In this document: positions 42,603-51,722 of the stretch, piece by piece
Layout: every line of letters starts with the position of its first letter
How positions within the stretch are numbered: position 1 is the first letter of the stretch
Source: Rossellomorea aquimaris
GTDB taxonomy: Bacteria; Bacillota; Bacilli; Bacillales; Bacillaceae_B
Assembly (NCBI RefSeq): GCF_020172085.1
Contig: NZ_JAIVAT010000008.1
Span: 1-64,000, forward strand
Direction of reading: 5' to 3'
Length of the DNA stretch: 64,000 bases
The notes under the pieces: model-generated
Seen by the model: only the letters and a program-made list of their open reading frames with translations
Databases searched by the model: none
What the model was told of the DNA's origin: nothing
Translations under genes and position numbers: made by a program

Positions 42603-44408
42603 TTAATTGCTCTTGGTTTGAAAATAATCACTTCTAATGATTAAATCGGATATCTTTAAAGCTTTTAATTCAATTCTTTTCTCTTCTTCAGACATATCAT
42701 TAGTTGTCACAAGTTTATCTTCTAAAGGAATAACTGCAAAACTCTCATTTGTGGTTAAGATATTTCTTCCCATAACTCTATCTGCATATTTCTTTTCTGG
42801 CACACCCATCATATAAGCAATTGTAGGGAAAACATCCACTTGTCCCACTGCATATGTCAATTCCGTGGAAACTATCTCAGGATTATAAACGATGAATGGA
42901 ACGCGTCCCTCTTTATCTATCCCTTCTACTGTGGGGTTCTCCTTCATCATTTGTTTTTTATAGCTGTTTTCAAATCCTGCATGGTCTCCATAAATGACGA
43001 TTAACGTATCAGCCAGCATATCCCTTGTCTTTAGGTCATTTATTAATTTTCCAATTGCCATATCAGTATAGTGTATTGACTGTAAATAATTCGCCAAAGA
43101 TGTCTCACTATATTTATTCTCAAATTCTAATCCTCGATATTTCTCTGGTATGATAAATGGGGTATGACTGGTCAATGTAATCAGCATACTATAAAAAGGC
43201 TTTTTAGCACTATTAAGAAAGTCGACTGTCTGATGAAAAAACTCTTCATCACTTAAACCCATTCCAATTTTTTCACCTGACTTGAATTTTTCAATTGCTT
43301 GGTAATCGTCTATACCCATATGTGAATATGCTTCATTACGATTCCAATAGGAACCTTCATCACCATGAAAAGCAAAAGTAGAGTACCCTTCTTCTTTTAA
43401 CAAGCTTGGCAGAGTCGAATAATGATTCCCTGGGAAGCGAAAGAATGTACTTCCCTCTTTTACAGGAAAGAGCGAGGTGTTCACCACAAACTCTGCATCA
43501 GAACTCCTTCCTCCATTAGTTTGAGGATAAAAATTAGAGGCATAGATGCTGTTACTTAATAACCTATTTAAATTAGGCGTGATATCTTTGCCATTAACCT
43601 TTTTATTCAGTACCCAATTTTCCAGAGACTCTACCTGTAGAAGGAGAACGTTTTTCCCTTTTGCAATCCCGTTATACTGATCAAGAGGATTCTTCATATC
43701 TTCACGTATTTTATCTTTCTTGTTGTACCAGCTTTCTATAGATTCCCTTTCTTCTTTGCTAAGATTAATTTTCCGGTTATTTTTTTGAGTCAGGTATATG
43801 TCTATTATCGAATATTGAAGAGGATTATACTTCAACATAAACTCGTAGCGATCATAAATCTTAAAGATTTGTGAATATGGAATTCCATCCACATAGTGAT
43901 TCTTAAGCGGCTTAAAAGTAAGCAATACCATTCCAAGTAAAAGGAACGCCAGAAAAAGAGGAATCTGTGGTCGTTTAACTGAAAGCGCTTTATTTTTGTG
44001 GGAGAAAAATAAGATTATTATATCAGCTATAAAGAGAACATCTTTCCATTCAATAAGTTCAATAATACTGGGTCCTAATCCAGAAAGATTAGATGTTTGT
44101 AGAAGAGAAAAGAACGATAATGGAGTACCAAAGTACCGAATATACCATAATTGAGCGAGTAATAAAAAAGTTACTACCAGATTCAGAGAAAATATAGCCG
44201 CCTTCCTACCCCATGTTTTGAATAGAAATATGATGGAGAAAAAGACGAATACACTTCCGGGAACACTGAAGATTAAACTTTTCACTTCTAATATATTCTT
44301 ACCCAAGAATAGATAGAATAGTAGTATTTTTATCGAAACCATAAGAATAGAAATTAAGAATAATTTATCTTTCCTGACAAAAGAAAAATAATCATAGAAT
44401 TTCTTCAC
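42603..44408 (-). CDS. LTA-synthase-family membrane sulfatase-like transferase (nucleophile position Ser)
   Basis: 601 residues. Five membrane helices (1-~170) precede an extracellular alkaline-phosphatase-fold domain. Metal-site motifs: LLQVESLENW (Glu260), FHGDEGSYWNR and YGDHAGFE near the C-terminus. In LtaS the catalytic Thr sits in GKTSDSE; here the same spot reads GRSSDAE, so Ser302 replaces the Thr. Family members move glycerophosphate from phosphatidylglycerol (LTA synthase or primase); the substitution may mark a different donor or a slower enzyme. It starts at a GTG behind GAGGTG and lies next to glycan genes. Confidence 0.85.
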   Translation of the reverse strand: MKKFYDYFSFVRKDKLFLISILMVSIKILLFYLFLGKNILEVKSLIFSVPGSVFVFFSIIFLFKTWGRKAAIFSLNLVVTFLLLAQLWYIRYFGTPLSFFSLLQTSNLSGLGPSIIELIEWKDVLFIADIIILFFSHKNKALSVKRPQIPLFLAFLLLGMVLLTFKPLKNHYVDGIPYSQIFKIYDRYEFMLKYNPLQYSIIDIYLTQKNNRKINLSKEERESIESWYNKKDKIREDMKNPLDQYNGIAKGKNVLLLQVESLENWVLNKKVNGKDITPNLNRLLSNSIYASNFYPQTNGGRSSDAEFVVNTSLFPVKEGSTFFRFPGNHYSTLPSLLKEEGYSTFAFHGDEGSYWNRNEAYSHMGIDDYQAIEKFKSGEKIGMGLSDEEFFHQTVDFLNSAKKPFYSMLITLTSHTPFIIPEKYRGLEFENKYSETSLANYLQSIHYTDMAIGKLINDLKTRDMLADTLIVIYGDHAGFENSYKKQMMKENPTVEGIDKEGRVPFIVYNPEIVSTELTYAVGQVDVFPTIAYMMGVPEKKYADRVMGRNILTTNESFAVIPLEDKLVTTNDMSEEEKRIELKALKISDLIIRSDYFQTKSN

Positions 44409-44577
44409 AAAATTTACACCTCATTTACATAATATTAAAAAAATTTTAACATTATTAAAAGAAATAATAAAGAAACAGATAATGTTAATGGCTAATATTA
44501 TCAATGAAAAGGTGATATGAAATAATACAGGCACAACATCATAGTGTCCTGCTGTTTTAGGCATATAAATATACAAA

Positions 44578-44612
44578 AAACTCGATTTGAGCAAGATCTC
44601 AAATCGAGTTTT
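44578..44612 (-). terminator. Terminator after the GT2 gene
   Basis: A 15 bp stem AAAACTCGATTTGAG/CTCAAATCGAGTTTT directly after the stop codon. Confidence 0.9.
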
Positions 44613-44616
44613 AAAC

Positions 44617-45753
44617 TTATCGACTAGTTGGCGTCCAAGTTGCCTGACGTTTACCTGAGATTGCACGGAGCGTTCCAAGTAAAGCAGCGTAGTTGACTAG
44701 GCAGAAATAATAAGGAATATAGGTAATTTTGGAACTGACCACTTTCCCTGTTATCGCCAATAAATAAAATAGTACTTGCAGCCCGAACATAACTTGATAT
44801 AAAGGCTGATTTAGTAAAAACAGATTAATAATAAAAACAGCAATCATATAATAAGGCACAAGCCATCTCAATAATTTATGAGACATATATTTATAGAAAA
44901 AATCGAAATTCTTGAATGGATTCAATACATACTTATAACTCATTATTCCAGTAAAACTTCTTGTAACGATACGAACTTTTCGACCAAACTCCTCTGAAGA
45001 CTTAGGCGAAGTTTCTTCTACTGTAATGGCATTTGGTTCATATATAAAACGTTTCTGTTGGTTTATGATAATTAAAGGGTTTTGCATATCATCTCCAACA
45101 TTCGGATTCATTTCTTTAAATAATTCTTTTCGGAGAGCATAAATTGAACCGTTTGCTACAATTGACGTTCCAGTCGCTGTTTCAAGCTGCTTCAGAAGCT
45201 TTTCATACTTCCAATAAGCTCCCTCAGATTCACCAATCGATGAATTAGTAGGATTGATCAAGCGTAGCTCCCCACAAACCCCACCTATTTCTTCGTCTTT
45301 GAAATGCTTTACTAAATGATGAAGGGAATCCTTATTGTATAGAGAGTTCGCATCAGAGAAGACCAGTACATCCCCACTTGCAAGAGGGACGGACTTGTTT
45401 AACGCTGCAGTCTTTCCCTTCCTTCCTTTAACAACATTTAATTTAACATTTGAATATTTATGAGAGAATTCATTGACAATTTCATTGGTGCGATCAGAAG
45501 AGTCGTCGGATACGACAATAATCTCAAGTTTATGTTTAGGATAATCAAGGTCTACACTATTTTGCACCTTATCAGCGATGACCTTTTCTTCATTGTATGC
45601 TGCAATAAATAATGTAACTTTCGGTTCATATCCTGGATCCGTGATCATCTCTTTGCTTTTAATAGTAGAAATGATCTTCAATAAGATTGGATATCCAGCG
45701 TAAATATAAACAGAAAGCAAAATCAGTAGCCAAAAAATAATTTCTAGTACCAT
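44617..45753 (-). CDS. Membrane-bound family 2 glycosyltransferase
   Basis: 378 residues. An N-terminal helix (~3-25) is followed by a GT2 domain (~45-275) with LFIAAYNEEKVI, VVSDDSSDRT, VFSDANSLY (DxD-like) and VGDDMQ. Two or three C-terminal helices (~295-365) complete it. GT-A enzymes of this type add hexoses to lipid-linked glycans or polymerise them at the membrane. It follows gtaB and ugd on the same strand, so a UDP-sugar made by those enzymes is a likely donor; the actual sugar is unknown. Confidence 0.88.
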   Translation of the reverse strand: MVLEIIFWLLILLSVYIYAGYPILLKIISTIKSKEMITDPGYEPKVTLFIAAYNEEKVIADKVQNSVDLDYPKHKLEIIVVSDDSSDRTNEIVNEFSHKYSNVKLNVVKGRKGKTAALNKSVPLASGDVLVFSDANSLYNKDSLHHLVKHFKDEEIGGVCGELRLINPTNSSIGESEGAYWKYEKLLKQLETATGTSIVANGSIYALRKELFKEMNPNVGDDMQNPLIIINQQKRFIYEPNAITVEETSPKSSEEFGRKVRIVTRSFTGIMSYKYVLNPFKNFDFFYKYMSHKLLRWLVPYYMIAVFIINLFLLNQPLYQVMFGLQVLFYLLAITGKVVSSKITYIPYYFCLVNYAALLGTLRAISGKRQATWTPTSR

Positions 45754-45796
45754 TTGTGACTTCCTTCCATTTAACCAAGTGTAAAATTAAGCATTT

Positions 45797-45824
45797 GTAG
45801 GTGGGTTCATTTAAGAACCCACCA
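45797..45824 (-). terminator. Hairpin between ugd and the GT2 gene
   Basis: Stem GGTGGGTTC/GAACCCACC just after the ugd stop codon. No strong T-run, so probably a partial terminator or RNA-stabilising structure within the operon. Confidence 0.45.
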
Positions 45825-45831
45825 ATCAAAA

Positions 45832-47133
45832 TTATTGAACTGTTTGTCTTCCTATTGATGCATAATAGAATCCTTTTTCTTTCATATCAGAAGGATTGAA
45901 AATGTTCCGTCCATCCACTATGACTTTGTTTTCTACTATAGAAGATACTTTATCAAAATCAAGTTCCCGAACCTCATCCCACTCTGTTAGAATTAGGATG
46001 GCATCAGATCCTCTAATCACTTCATAAATTTCTCCCCCTGTACGGAGATTCGCGATGATATTTTTGGCATTTTTTTCAGCTATTGGATCATATGCCAACG
46101 TCTCAGCACCTAAATTATGCAGCTTTGGAATAACATCTACGGAAGGGGCATCCCTCATATCGTCAGTGTTAGGTTTAAAAGACAGTCCCAATACTGCAAC
46201 CTTCTTATTCGTTAAATCACCATTGAAGGCTTCCATGAGCTTGTCCACTACTTTGAACCGTTGAAGACTATTTACTTGCTCTACATCCTTTACAATTTTA
46301 AAGTCATAACCTACCTGATCAGCAATCTTCACAAGTGCACTTGTATCTTTAGGGAAACATGATCCTCCATAACCAATTCCTGCATTAAGAAAATGAGAAC
46401 CTATTCGTTTATCAAAACCCATTCCCTCAGCTACTTTTGTTACATCTGCTCCAACAAGCTCACATACATTCGCTACCTCATTAATAAAACTGATCTTAGT
46501 CGCCAAAAATGCATTTGAAGCATACTTGATCATTTCTGAGGTTTCAATATTTGCTACCACCACATTTTGGGTAAAAGGGGCATGTAATTCTTTAAGAATT
46601 GATTCCGCTTTCTCAGATTCGACACCGATAACCGCCCTTTCCATATTAACTGTGTCGTAAATTGCAGATCCTTCTCGTAAAAATTCCGGATTAGATGCAA
46701 CATCAAAGTTGTCATGCCCTACTATATCATGAATGATGTTTTTAATGATTTTTCCTGTTCCAACCGGAACTGTACTCTTCGTGACAATTACCTTGTAATC
46801 TGTAAGGTGCTCAGCAATCGAGCGGGCAGCTGATTTTATAAACTTCAAATCGGCCTCACCATTCTCCTTAGGCGGAGTTCCTACAGCAATGATGACAACG
46901 TCAGCATCTTTCATTCCTTCAGTATAATCCGTCGTAAAGGCTAACCTGTTTTCTTTTATATTTTTCTCTACCAGCTCAGTCAAGCCAGGTTCATAAATAG
47001 GAATGATTCCATTTCTTAGATTTTCCACTTTTTGTTTATCGATATCTAAACAAGTAACCTTGTTTCCTGCATCACTGAAACAAACTCCTGATACAAGACC
47101 AACATAACCTGTTCCAATTACACATATATTCAT
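45832..47133 (-). CDS. ugd: UDP-glucose 6-dehydrogenase
   Basis: 433 residues. It oxidises UDP-glucose twice with NAD+ to give UDP-glucuronate. Rossmann motif VIGTGYVGLVSG (~5-16), catalytic Cys259 in GYGGSCFPKD, and a C-terminal UDP-binding domain with LGLSFKPNTDDMRDAPS. It is the TuaD-type enzyme that feeds teichuronic acid synthesis in B. subtilis. It lies 18 bp after gtaB, whose product is its substrate. ATG behind AAGGAG. Confidence 0.95.
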   Translation of the reverse strand: MNICVIGTGYVGLVSGVCFSDAGNKVTCLDIDKQKVENLRNGIIPIYEPGLTELVEKNIKENRLAFTTDYTEGMKDADVVIIAVGTPPKENGEADLKFIKSAARSIAEHLTDYKVIVTKSTVPVGTGKIIKNIIHDIVGHDNFDVASNPEFLREGSAIYDTVNMERAVIGVESEKAESILKELHAPFTQNVVVANIETSEMIKYASNAFLATKISFINEVANVCELVGADVTKVAEGMGFDKRIGSHFLNAGIGYGGSCFPKDTSALVKIADQVGYDFKIVKDVEQVNSLQRFKVVDKLMEAFNGDLTNKKVAVLGLSFKPNTDDMRDAPSVDVIPKLHNLGAETLAYDPIAEKNAKNIIANLRTGGEIYEVIRGSDAILILTEWDEVRELDFDKVSSIVENKVIVDGRNIFNPSDMKEKGFYYASIGRQTVQ

Positions 47134-47151
47134 CCTGACATTTCTCCTTGT

Positions 47152-48024
47152 TTATTCTGAAATGATGTCTGTTAACCAGCTCTTTAATGGACCTTTAAGA
47201 TCTTCTCTCATGAGGGCAAACTCTACTGTTGCTTGTACGAATCCATATTTATTCCCAATATCAAATCTTTTACCATCAAATGAATACCCGTAAACCTTTT
47301 GTAATTTATTTAATTCTTGCAGGGCATCGGTCAATTGAATTTCATTTCCCTTACCAGGTTCAATATTTTCTAATATACTAAGTATTTCTGGTGTTAATAC
47401 ATAACGGCCCATAATCGCCATGTTAGAAGGAGCATCTTCAAGCTTCGGCTTCTCAACCAAGCCCTTTACTTTAAATAATGGACCTGGATTGTCTGCATTT
47501 TCAACATCAATGACTCCATACTTGGAAACATCCTCATCCGGCACTTCCTGAACTCCGATGATACTCGATTGTTTCTCATCAAATTCATTAATTAATTGCT
47601 TTAAGCATGGTGTTTCTGACATCACAATGTCATCACCCAGTAAAACGGCAAAAGGATCGTTCCCTATAAACTTCCTTGCACACCAAATAGCATGACCTAG
47701 ACCTTTAGGTTCTTTTTGACGAATATAGTGAATATCTGCGAGATTTGAGATTTGTTTAATTTCTTCCAACTCATCATATTTTTCTTTCGTTGCCAGCATT
47801 TCTTCGAGCTCCAACGATTTGTCAAAGTGATCTTCAATTGCTCTCTTGCCACGCCCAGTTACAATCAGAATATCTTCGATTCCCGATTCAACAGCTTCTT
47901 CAATAATGTATTGTATAGTAGGTTTATCCACAATTGGCAACATCTCTTTAGGCTGTGCCTTAGTAGCCGGCAAAAATCTTGTTCCTAAACCTGCCGCTGG
48001 AATAATCGCTTTTTTTACTTTCAA
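47152..48024 (-). CDS. gtaB: UTP-glucose-1-phosphate uridylyltransferase
   Basis: 290 residues from a TTG at 48024; AGAGGTGA lies 5 bases before it and overlaps the longer GTG at 48033. It makes UDP-glucose from glucose-1-phosphate and UTP. Motifs: [19 protein letters not shown] (nucleotide-binding), [16 protein letters not shown] and VEKPK. UDP-glucose supports glycolipid anchors, teichoic acid glucosylation and, through Ugd, glucuronate polymers. First gene of gtaB-ugd-GT2. Confidence 0.95.
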   Translation of the reverse strand: MKVKKAIIPAAGLGTRFLPATKAQPKEMLPIVDKPTIQYIIEEAVESGIEDILIVTGRGKRAIEDHFDKSLELEEMLATKEKYDELEEIKQISNLADIHYIRQKEPKGLGHAIWCARKFIGNDPFAVLLGDDIVMSETPCLKQLINEFDEKQSSIIGVQEVPDEDVSKYGVIDVENADNPGPLFKVKGLVEKPKLEDAPSNMAIMGRYVLTPEILSILENIEPGKGNEIQLTDALQELNKLQKVYGYSFDGKRFDIGNKYGFVQATVEFALMREDLKGPLKSWLTDIISE

Positions 48025-48090
48025 CGAACTCACCTCTTAGTTTATTATTAATATGTCATTACTATTCAATTTCTAACAAAAATCATGTGT

Positions 48091-48099
48091 ATTATATCA
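48091..48099 (-). promoter_or_regulatory. gtaB operon extended -10 promoter
   Basis: Minus-strand TGATATAAT (48091-48099) is an extended -10 with no clear -35, about 70 bp upstream of the gtaB start. Confidence 0.5.
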
Positions 48100-48134
48100 T
48101 AGTTCGATCTTTTCTTAATCTCTCAAATTAATTA

Positions 48135-48143
48135 TGCTATAAT
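48135..48143 (+). promoter_or_regulatory. Extended -10 promoter of the plus-strand GT2 gene
   Basis: TGCTATAAT (48135-48143) is a consensus extended -10 about 35 bp upstream of the start codon. The -35 is weak. Confidence 0.5.
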
Positions 48144-48176
48144 ATAGCAAGAATTTCAGATGTGAGGATGAAGAAA

Positions 48177-48986
48177 ATGATAAGTGTGATCGTACCAACG
48201 CTTGGAACGAAACCAGAGCAATTAAGACGATTATTTGAGAGTCTGGATCATCAAACGTATCAAGACTTTGAAGTAATAATTGTATCACAAGATAATCACG
48301 ATTATATTACACTTGCCTTAAATGATGTTACATTTAAATACAATCATATTACCATAGATAGAAAAGGGTTATCATTAGCCAGAAATATCGGCATTCAGCA
48401 TGCTAATGGAAGCATATTGACCTTTTCAGATGATGACTGTTGGTACAATAAAGACTCTTTTGAACTTGTTTCATCTTATTTTGAGCGCAATTCCAATACG
48501 GATGTTGCATGCTTTCAAATTTATGATCCACTGAGTCAATCCTACTACAAACAGTACGATCAAAATGAACAAAAACAAGTATCAATGAGAAAAATTTTGA
48601 AGAAGTCTTCTATTGAAATATTCATAGCCACTAGACGAATTCCTGCTGAGTTAATTCATTTTGATGAAAATTTTGGTTTAGGTGCCGTTTATCCATCTGG
48701 TGAAGAAAATATCTTTTTGTTTGATTTAGCCAAAAACGGTCAAACCATTAGTTATTCACCTGATATTGTGGTGAATCATGAGAAACCTGAAATGCAGACT
48801 AGATTAAACCTACGGACATTTGTAGGTAAAGGACCTATGTTTAAGAGAATGTACAACACTCCTGCAGCCATCATACTATTTGTACTTTTCTTTGCCAAAA
48901 AGTACAACCATTTAGATAAGCCTTTACGCTACTTCACTAATGGCTTTGCCGAAATCTTCAAGTACAAAAAAGAGCCCAACTCTTAG
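48177..48986 (+). CDS. Family 2 glycosyltransferase (rhamnosyl/galactosyltransferase-like)
   Basis: 269 residues from the ATG at 48177, 9 bases after GTGAGG; the GTG at 48162 and ATG at 48168 overlap that site. GT-A fold motifs: ISVIVPTLG, VSQDNHD, LSLARNIGI, FSDDDCWY (DDD metal site) and a YPSGEE acceptor-side motif. A weak C-terminal hydrophobic stretch (~227-243) may tie it to the membrane. Such enzymes build surface glycan repeat units; the sugar is not predictable. Confidence 0.85.
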   Translation: MISVIVPTLGTKPEQLRRLFESLDHQTYQDFEVIIVSQDNHDYITLALNDVTFKYNHITIDRKGLSLARNIGIQHANGSILTFSDDDCWYNKDSFELVSSYFERNSNTDVACFQIYDPLSQSYYKQYDQNEQKQVSMRKILKKSSIEIFIATRRIPAELIHFDENFGLGAVYPSGEENIFLFDLAKNGQTISYSPDIVVNHEKPEMQTRLNLRTFVGKGPMFKRMYNTPAAIILFVLFFAKKYNHLDKPLRYFTNGFAEIFKYKKEPNS

Positions 48987-49003
48987 AAGTCGGGCTCTTT
49001 TAT
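48968..49003. terminator. Bidirectional terminator
   Basis: Stem AAAGAGCCCAACT/AGTCGGGCTCTTT between the convergent GT2 and Wzy-like genes, with A- and T-runs on its sides. Confidence 0.85.
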
Positions 49004-50419
49004 TTATGCCATTTCCTTCTCACTTTTCAGTGTCCGATTGTATAATAGTCCAAATAGGACGAATAATAAAGTGATCGTCTGCAGATTAAATAATGCCTCT
49101 GAGGTTAAGCCGGCAAATGCAAAACCTGCAATAGATAAATTAATACCTAAAGCTAATGTTTTCTTCTCATGCGAAGTCTCTTTTTTCAACATAAATAAAG
49201 TTTTAAAAAACGCACTCACATAAAAAACAGCGTAAATAATAAAACCTACCAGTCCATACCTTGCCAATACATATAGATACTGATTATCTGCGAACGAGAT
49301 AAATGAGTTCTTCATTAATCCATTCCCGAGTATTGGAGAATCCATGAACTTCTCAAAATTCATTTCCCAAAACTCAAAACGTTTTTGGAAGCTACTAACT
49401 GATTCCAGCTTCTTAAAAACTTTTCTAACAACATTATTTTGATTCTTCGCCTTAGGCTGTCCATTACCATCTTCTTGAACATCCGCGTTATCCTGAGTTA
49501 CTTCCTCATCTTCGTGATCGGAGGTAATTTGCTTTGAAGCATAATCCAAGTATCGAATTTGAGGTACCAATAAGGAACCAATCATTAGGAATACAACAAG
49601 AACTATTGTACTGCTGGCCAAACGCTTAAAAGAAAACTTTGTCATGAAGAAAGAGTAGATAATAATCCAATAAGCGAGCATCCCGATAATGGTTAACACT
49701 GCTGTACGGGAAGTAGTAAAGTAAACACTTACAAAAATTGTAAATAATAGTAAAGATGGCTTCCAGGTGAATTTGCCTTTATAAGACATATAACCAATTA
49801 CGATGGCAGCACTTAGAACCAAGAAAGTACCATATAAGTTTGGATTAAAGAACGTACTAGGAATTCTATGAATGTCAAGGATCATATCATAGTGTCTTTC
49901 ACTTAAGATATAAAGAAGACCAATATGATTATTAAAATTGAAGATGTTAAAGAATTGAAGAATCCCTATAATTTCAACGATTAGAATCATAATAAAAGCT
50001 GGTTTATACAGCTTTTTTATACTATTTTCCGGCAGTGTTACGTATTTAGCAGCTAAATAAAAAATCAAGTACATTACAAAACGATAGCCTTCTATGAAAT
50101 CAACTAAATATGAGGTTTTAGGAGATTTAAACATTCCCCAGGTGTTTGAAATAAATAAAGAAATAATGGTCAATAGAATAAAGATGGTGACATAATCTTT
50201 ACTATTATCCTCCACATATTGAGAAATTGTCATAGGGTATTTGGTTTGGTTTCTTAGGAACAAAAGAAGGATCACTCCGGCAACCATTTCTACACCCAAT
50301 ACAATGATATTTACAATCCCACCACCCAATAACATTCCAGGGGAAGGCTTGAAGATAATTAATGCAATAATAAACAGAAATAAGTTCAATTGAGTACTAT
50401 CTCTTAGACGCATATTCAT
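49004..50419 (-). CDS. Wzy/O-antigen-ligase-like (TuaE-type) polymerase
   Basis: 471 residues from the ATG at 50419, set by an AAAAGGAG site inside the end of the upstream gene (23 bp overlap, translational coupling). About 10-12 membrane helices. The large external loop (~300-375 from this start) has a very acidic insert (SDHEDEEVTQDNADVQEDG), then the RFEFWEMNFEKFMDSPILGNGL motif of Wzy_C proteins. It probably polymerises or ligates the lipid-linked repeat units made by the neighbouring transferases, as TuaE is thought to do for teichuronic acid. Confidence 0.85.
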   Translation of the reverse strand: MNMRLRDSTQLNLFLFIIALIIFKPSPGMLLGGGIVNIIVLGVEMVAGVILLLFLRNQTKYPMTISQYVEDNSKDYVTIFILLTIISLFISNTWGMFKSPKTSYLVDFIEGYRFVMYLIFYLAAKYVTLPENSIKKLYKPAFIMILIVEIIGILQFFNIFNFNNHIGLLYILSERHYDMILDIHRIPSTFFNPNLYGTFLVLSAAIVIGYMSYKGKFTWKPSLLLFTIFVSVYFTTSRTAVLTIIGMLAYWIIIYSFFMTKFSFKRLASSTIVLVVFLMIGSLLVPQIRYLDYASKQITSDHEDEEVTQDNADVQEDGNGQPKAKNQNNVVRKVFKKLESVSSFQKRFEFWEMNFEKFMDSPILGNGLMKNSFISFADNQYLYVLARYGLVGFIIYAVFYVSAFFKTLFMLKKETSHEKKTLALGINLSIAGFAFAGLTSEALFNLQTITLLFVLFGLLYNRTLKSEKEMA

Positions 50420-51527
50420 GACTTGATTCTCCTTTTTTATAAACAATTTCATTATAAAGATCCGACATTCGTTTCGAATTCTCTTGCCAATCGTAATGGG
50501 TAATGACATGCTTTCTTCCATTTTCTCCAAGCCTTTTTCGTCTAGAGGCATCAGAGTATAAGTGGAATAGCTTCTCTGCGATGGCTTCCGGATTTTTTGA
50601 CGGTACGATGTATCCTGTTTGATCGTCAATCACCACATCAGGCAAACCGCCTACATTTGTAGCAACAACGGGGACTCCGCATGCTTGTGCTTCAACTGCT
50701 GATACACCAAAGCTCTCAATTAAAGAAGATATCACCATTACATCCATAGAAGTAATAAATTCAGGGATGTCTCCGTGATGAATCTGCCCTAGGAACTGTA
50801 CACTAGTATCAATCCCAAGTGAAATGGCAAGCTTCTTATATTCCTCCATGTACACGCCTTCCCCAGCTAAAGAAAGATTGATTTCACTCTTATCAACTTC
50901 ACCAAGTTTGTCTAAAAAAAGCTTGTAACCTCTCAAAAGGTAATCTACACCGTACTTAGGCTCCATCCTTTTGGCTAAACCAATTCGAAAACCTTTTCCA
51001 GAAATGTTTTTTACAACTGGTTTGAATTTATTCATATCGACTCCAAAAGGGGTAATGTGTATAGGCTGTCCTTCTTTTGAATATTTTCTGGTTTCCTTTT
51101 CCAGCGCTGGACTTGTTGCACAAATATAATCTGCCTTTTGTAACGCAAAGGTTAGAATAGATTTGGTCAGCATATTTTTTTTAGGAAATTCATAAATATC
51201 CGATCCCCATACCGAAACAATATATGGTTTGAAATTGGCAAGTGCACCAATCAAGCCGTAGCTTGATGCATAATGAGAATGAACCAGGTCAGGCTTTTCC
51301 TCAGTAATAATTTTCTTTAATGTAGAAACGGTAAAAATATACGATACTTTATGGTTGAATTTCAAATCCAAATATATCCTTCTTACATTTTCGAGGGTAT
51401 CGTCGGGATGGTCATCTTTATGATTTGCTAGACTTATATTGACTACTTTAATACCTTGAGAACTATAATATTCTAACCACTTTTTCGTATGCACATTTTT
51501 AGCTGGTGCTAATAGTAAAACTTTCAT
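50397..51527 (-). CDS. Family 4 glycosyltransferase (TuaC-like)
   Basis: 376 residues taking the ATG at 51527 (MKVLLLAPAKN), where homologues normally begin; a frame ten codons longer exists. GT-B fold with the C-terminal GT4 motif ESFGVSAVEAQACGVPVVATNVGG (EX7E-type site) and N-terminal HSHYASSYG. It adds a sugar from a nucleotide donor to a lipid-linked acceptor on the cytoplasmic face. Overlaps the Wzy-like gene, so the two are one operon. Confidence 0.9.
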   Translation of the reverse strand: MKVLLLAPAKNVHTKKWLEYYSSQGIKVVNISLANHKDDHPDDTLENVRRIYLDLKFNHKVSYIFTVSTLKKIITEEKPDLVHSHYASSYGLIGALANFKPYIVSVWGSDIYEFPKKNMLTKSILTFALQKADYICATSPALEKETRKYSKEGQPIHITPFGVDMNKFKPVVKNISGKGFRIGLAKRMEPKYGVDYLLRGYKLFLDKLGEVDKSEINLSLAGEGVYMEEYKKLAISLGIDTSVQFLGQIHHGDIPEFITSMDVMVISSLIESFGVSAVEAQACGVPVVATNVGGLPDVVIDDQTGYIVPSKNPEAIAEKLFHLYSDASRRKRLGENGRKHVITHYDWQENSKRMSDLYNEIVYKKGESSHEYASKR

Positions 51528-51722
51528 CACTTTGGAACCACACTTTCTTATCCTCATCTATGTTAAGAAAAATGATTTTATTAAAAAGTTTATGATATAA
51601 TATACAAATTGATTTAACATTACTAATAATAATATAAAAGATGAATAAAAGAAATATTTTGTCAAATCTTATTGATTTATGTACAAAAATGTTAGCACTT
51701 TGTAATATTCTGGAGAGGGTTA

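Noticed and set aside
44421-44678. 85-aa minus-strand ORF at the end of the GT2 gene
   Set aside because: It reads through the GT2 terminator hairpin in another frame.
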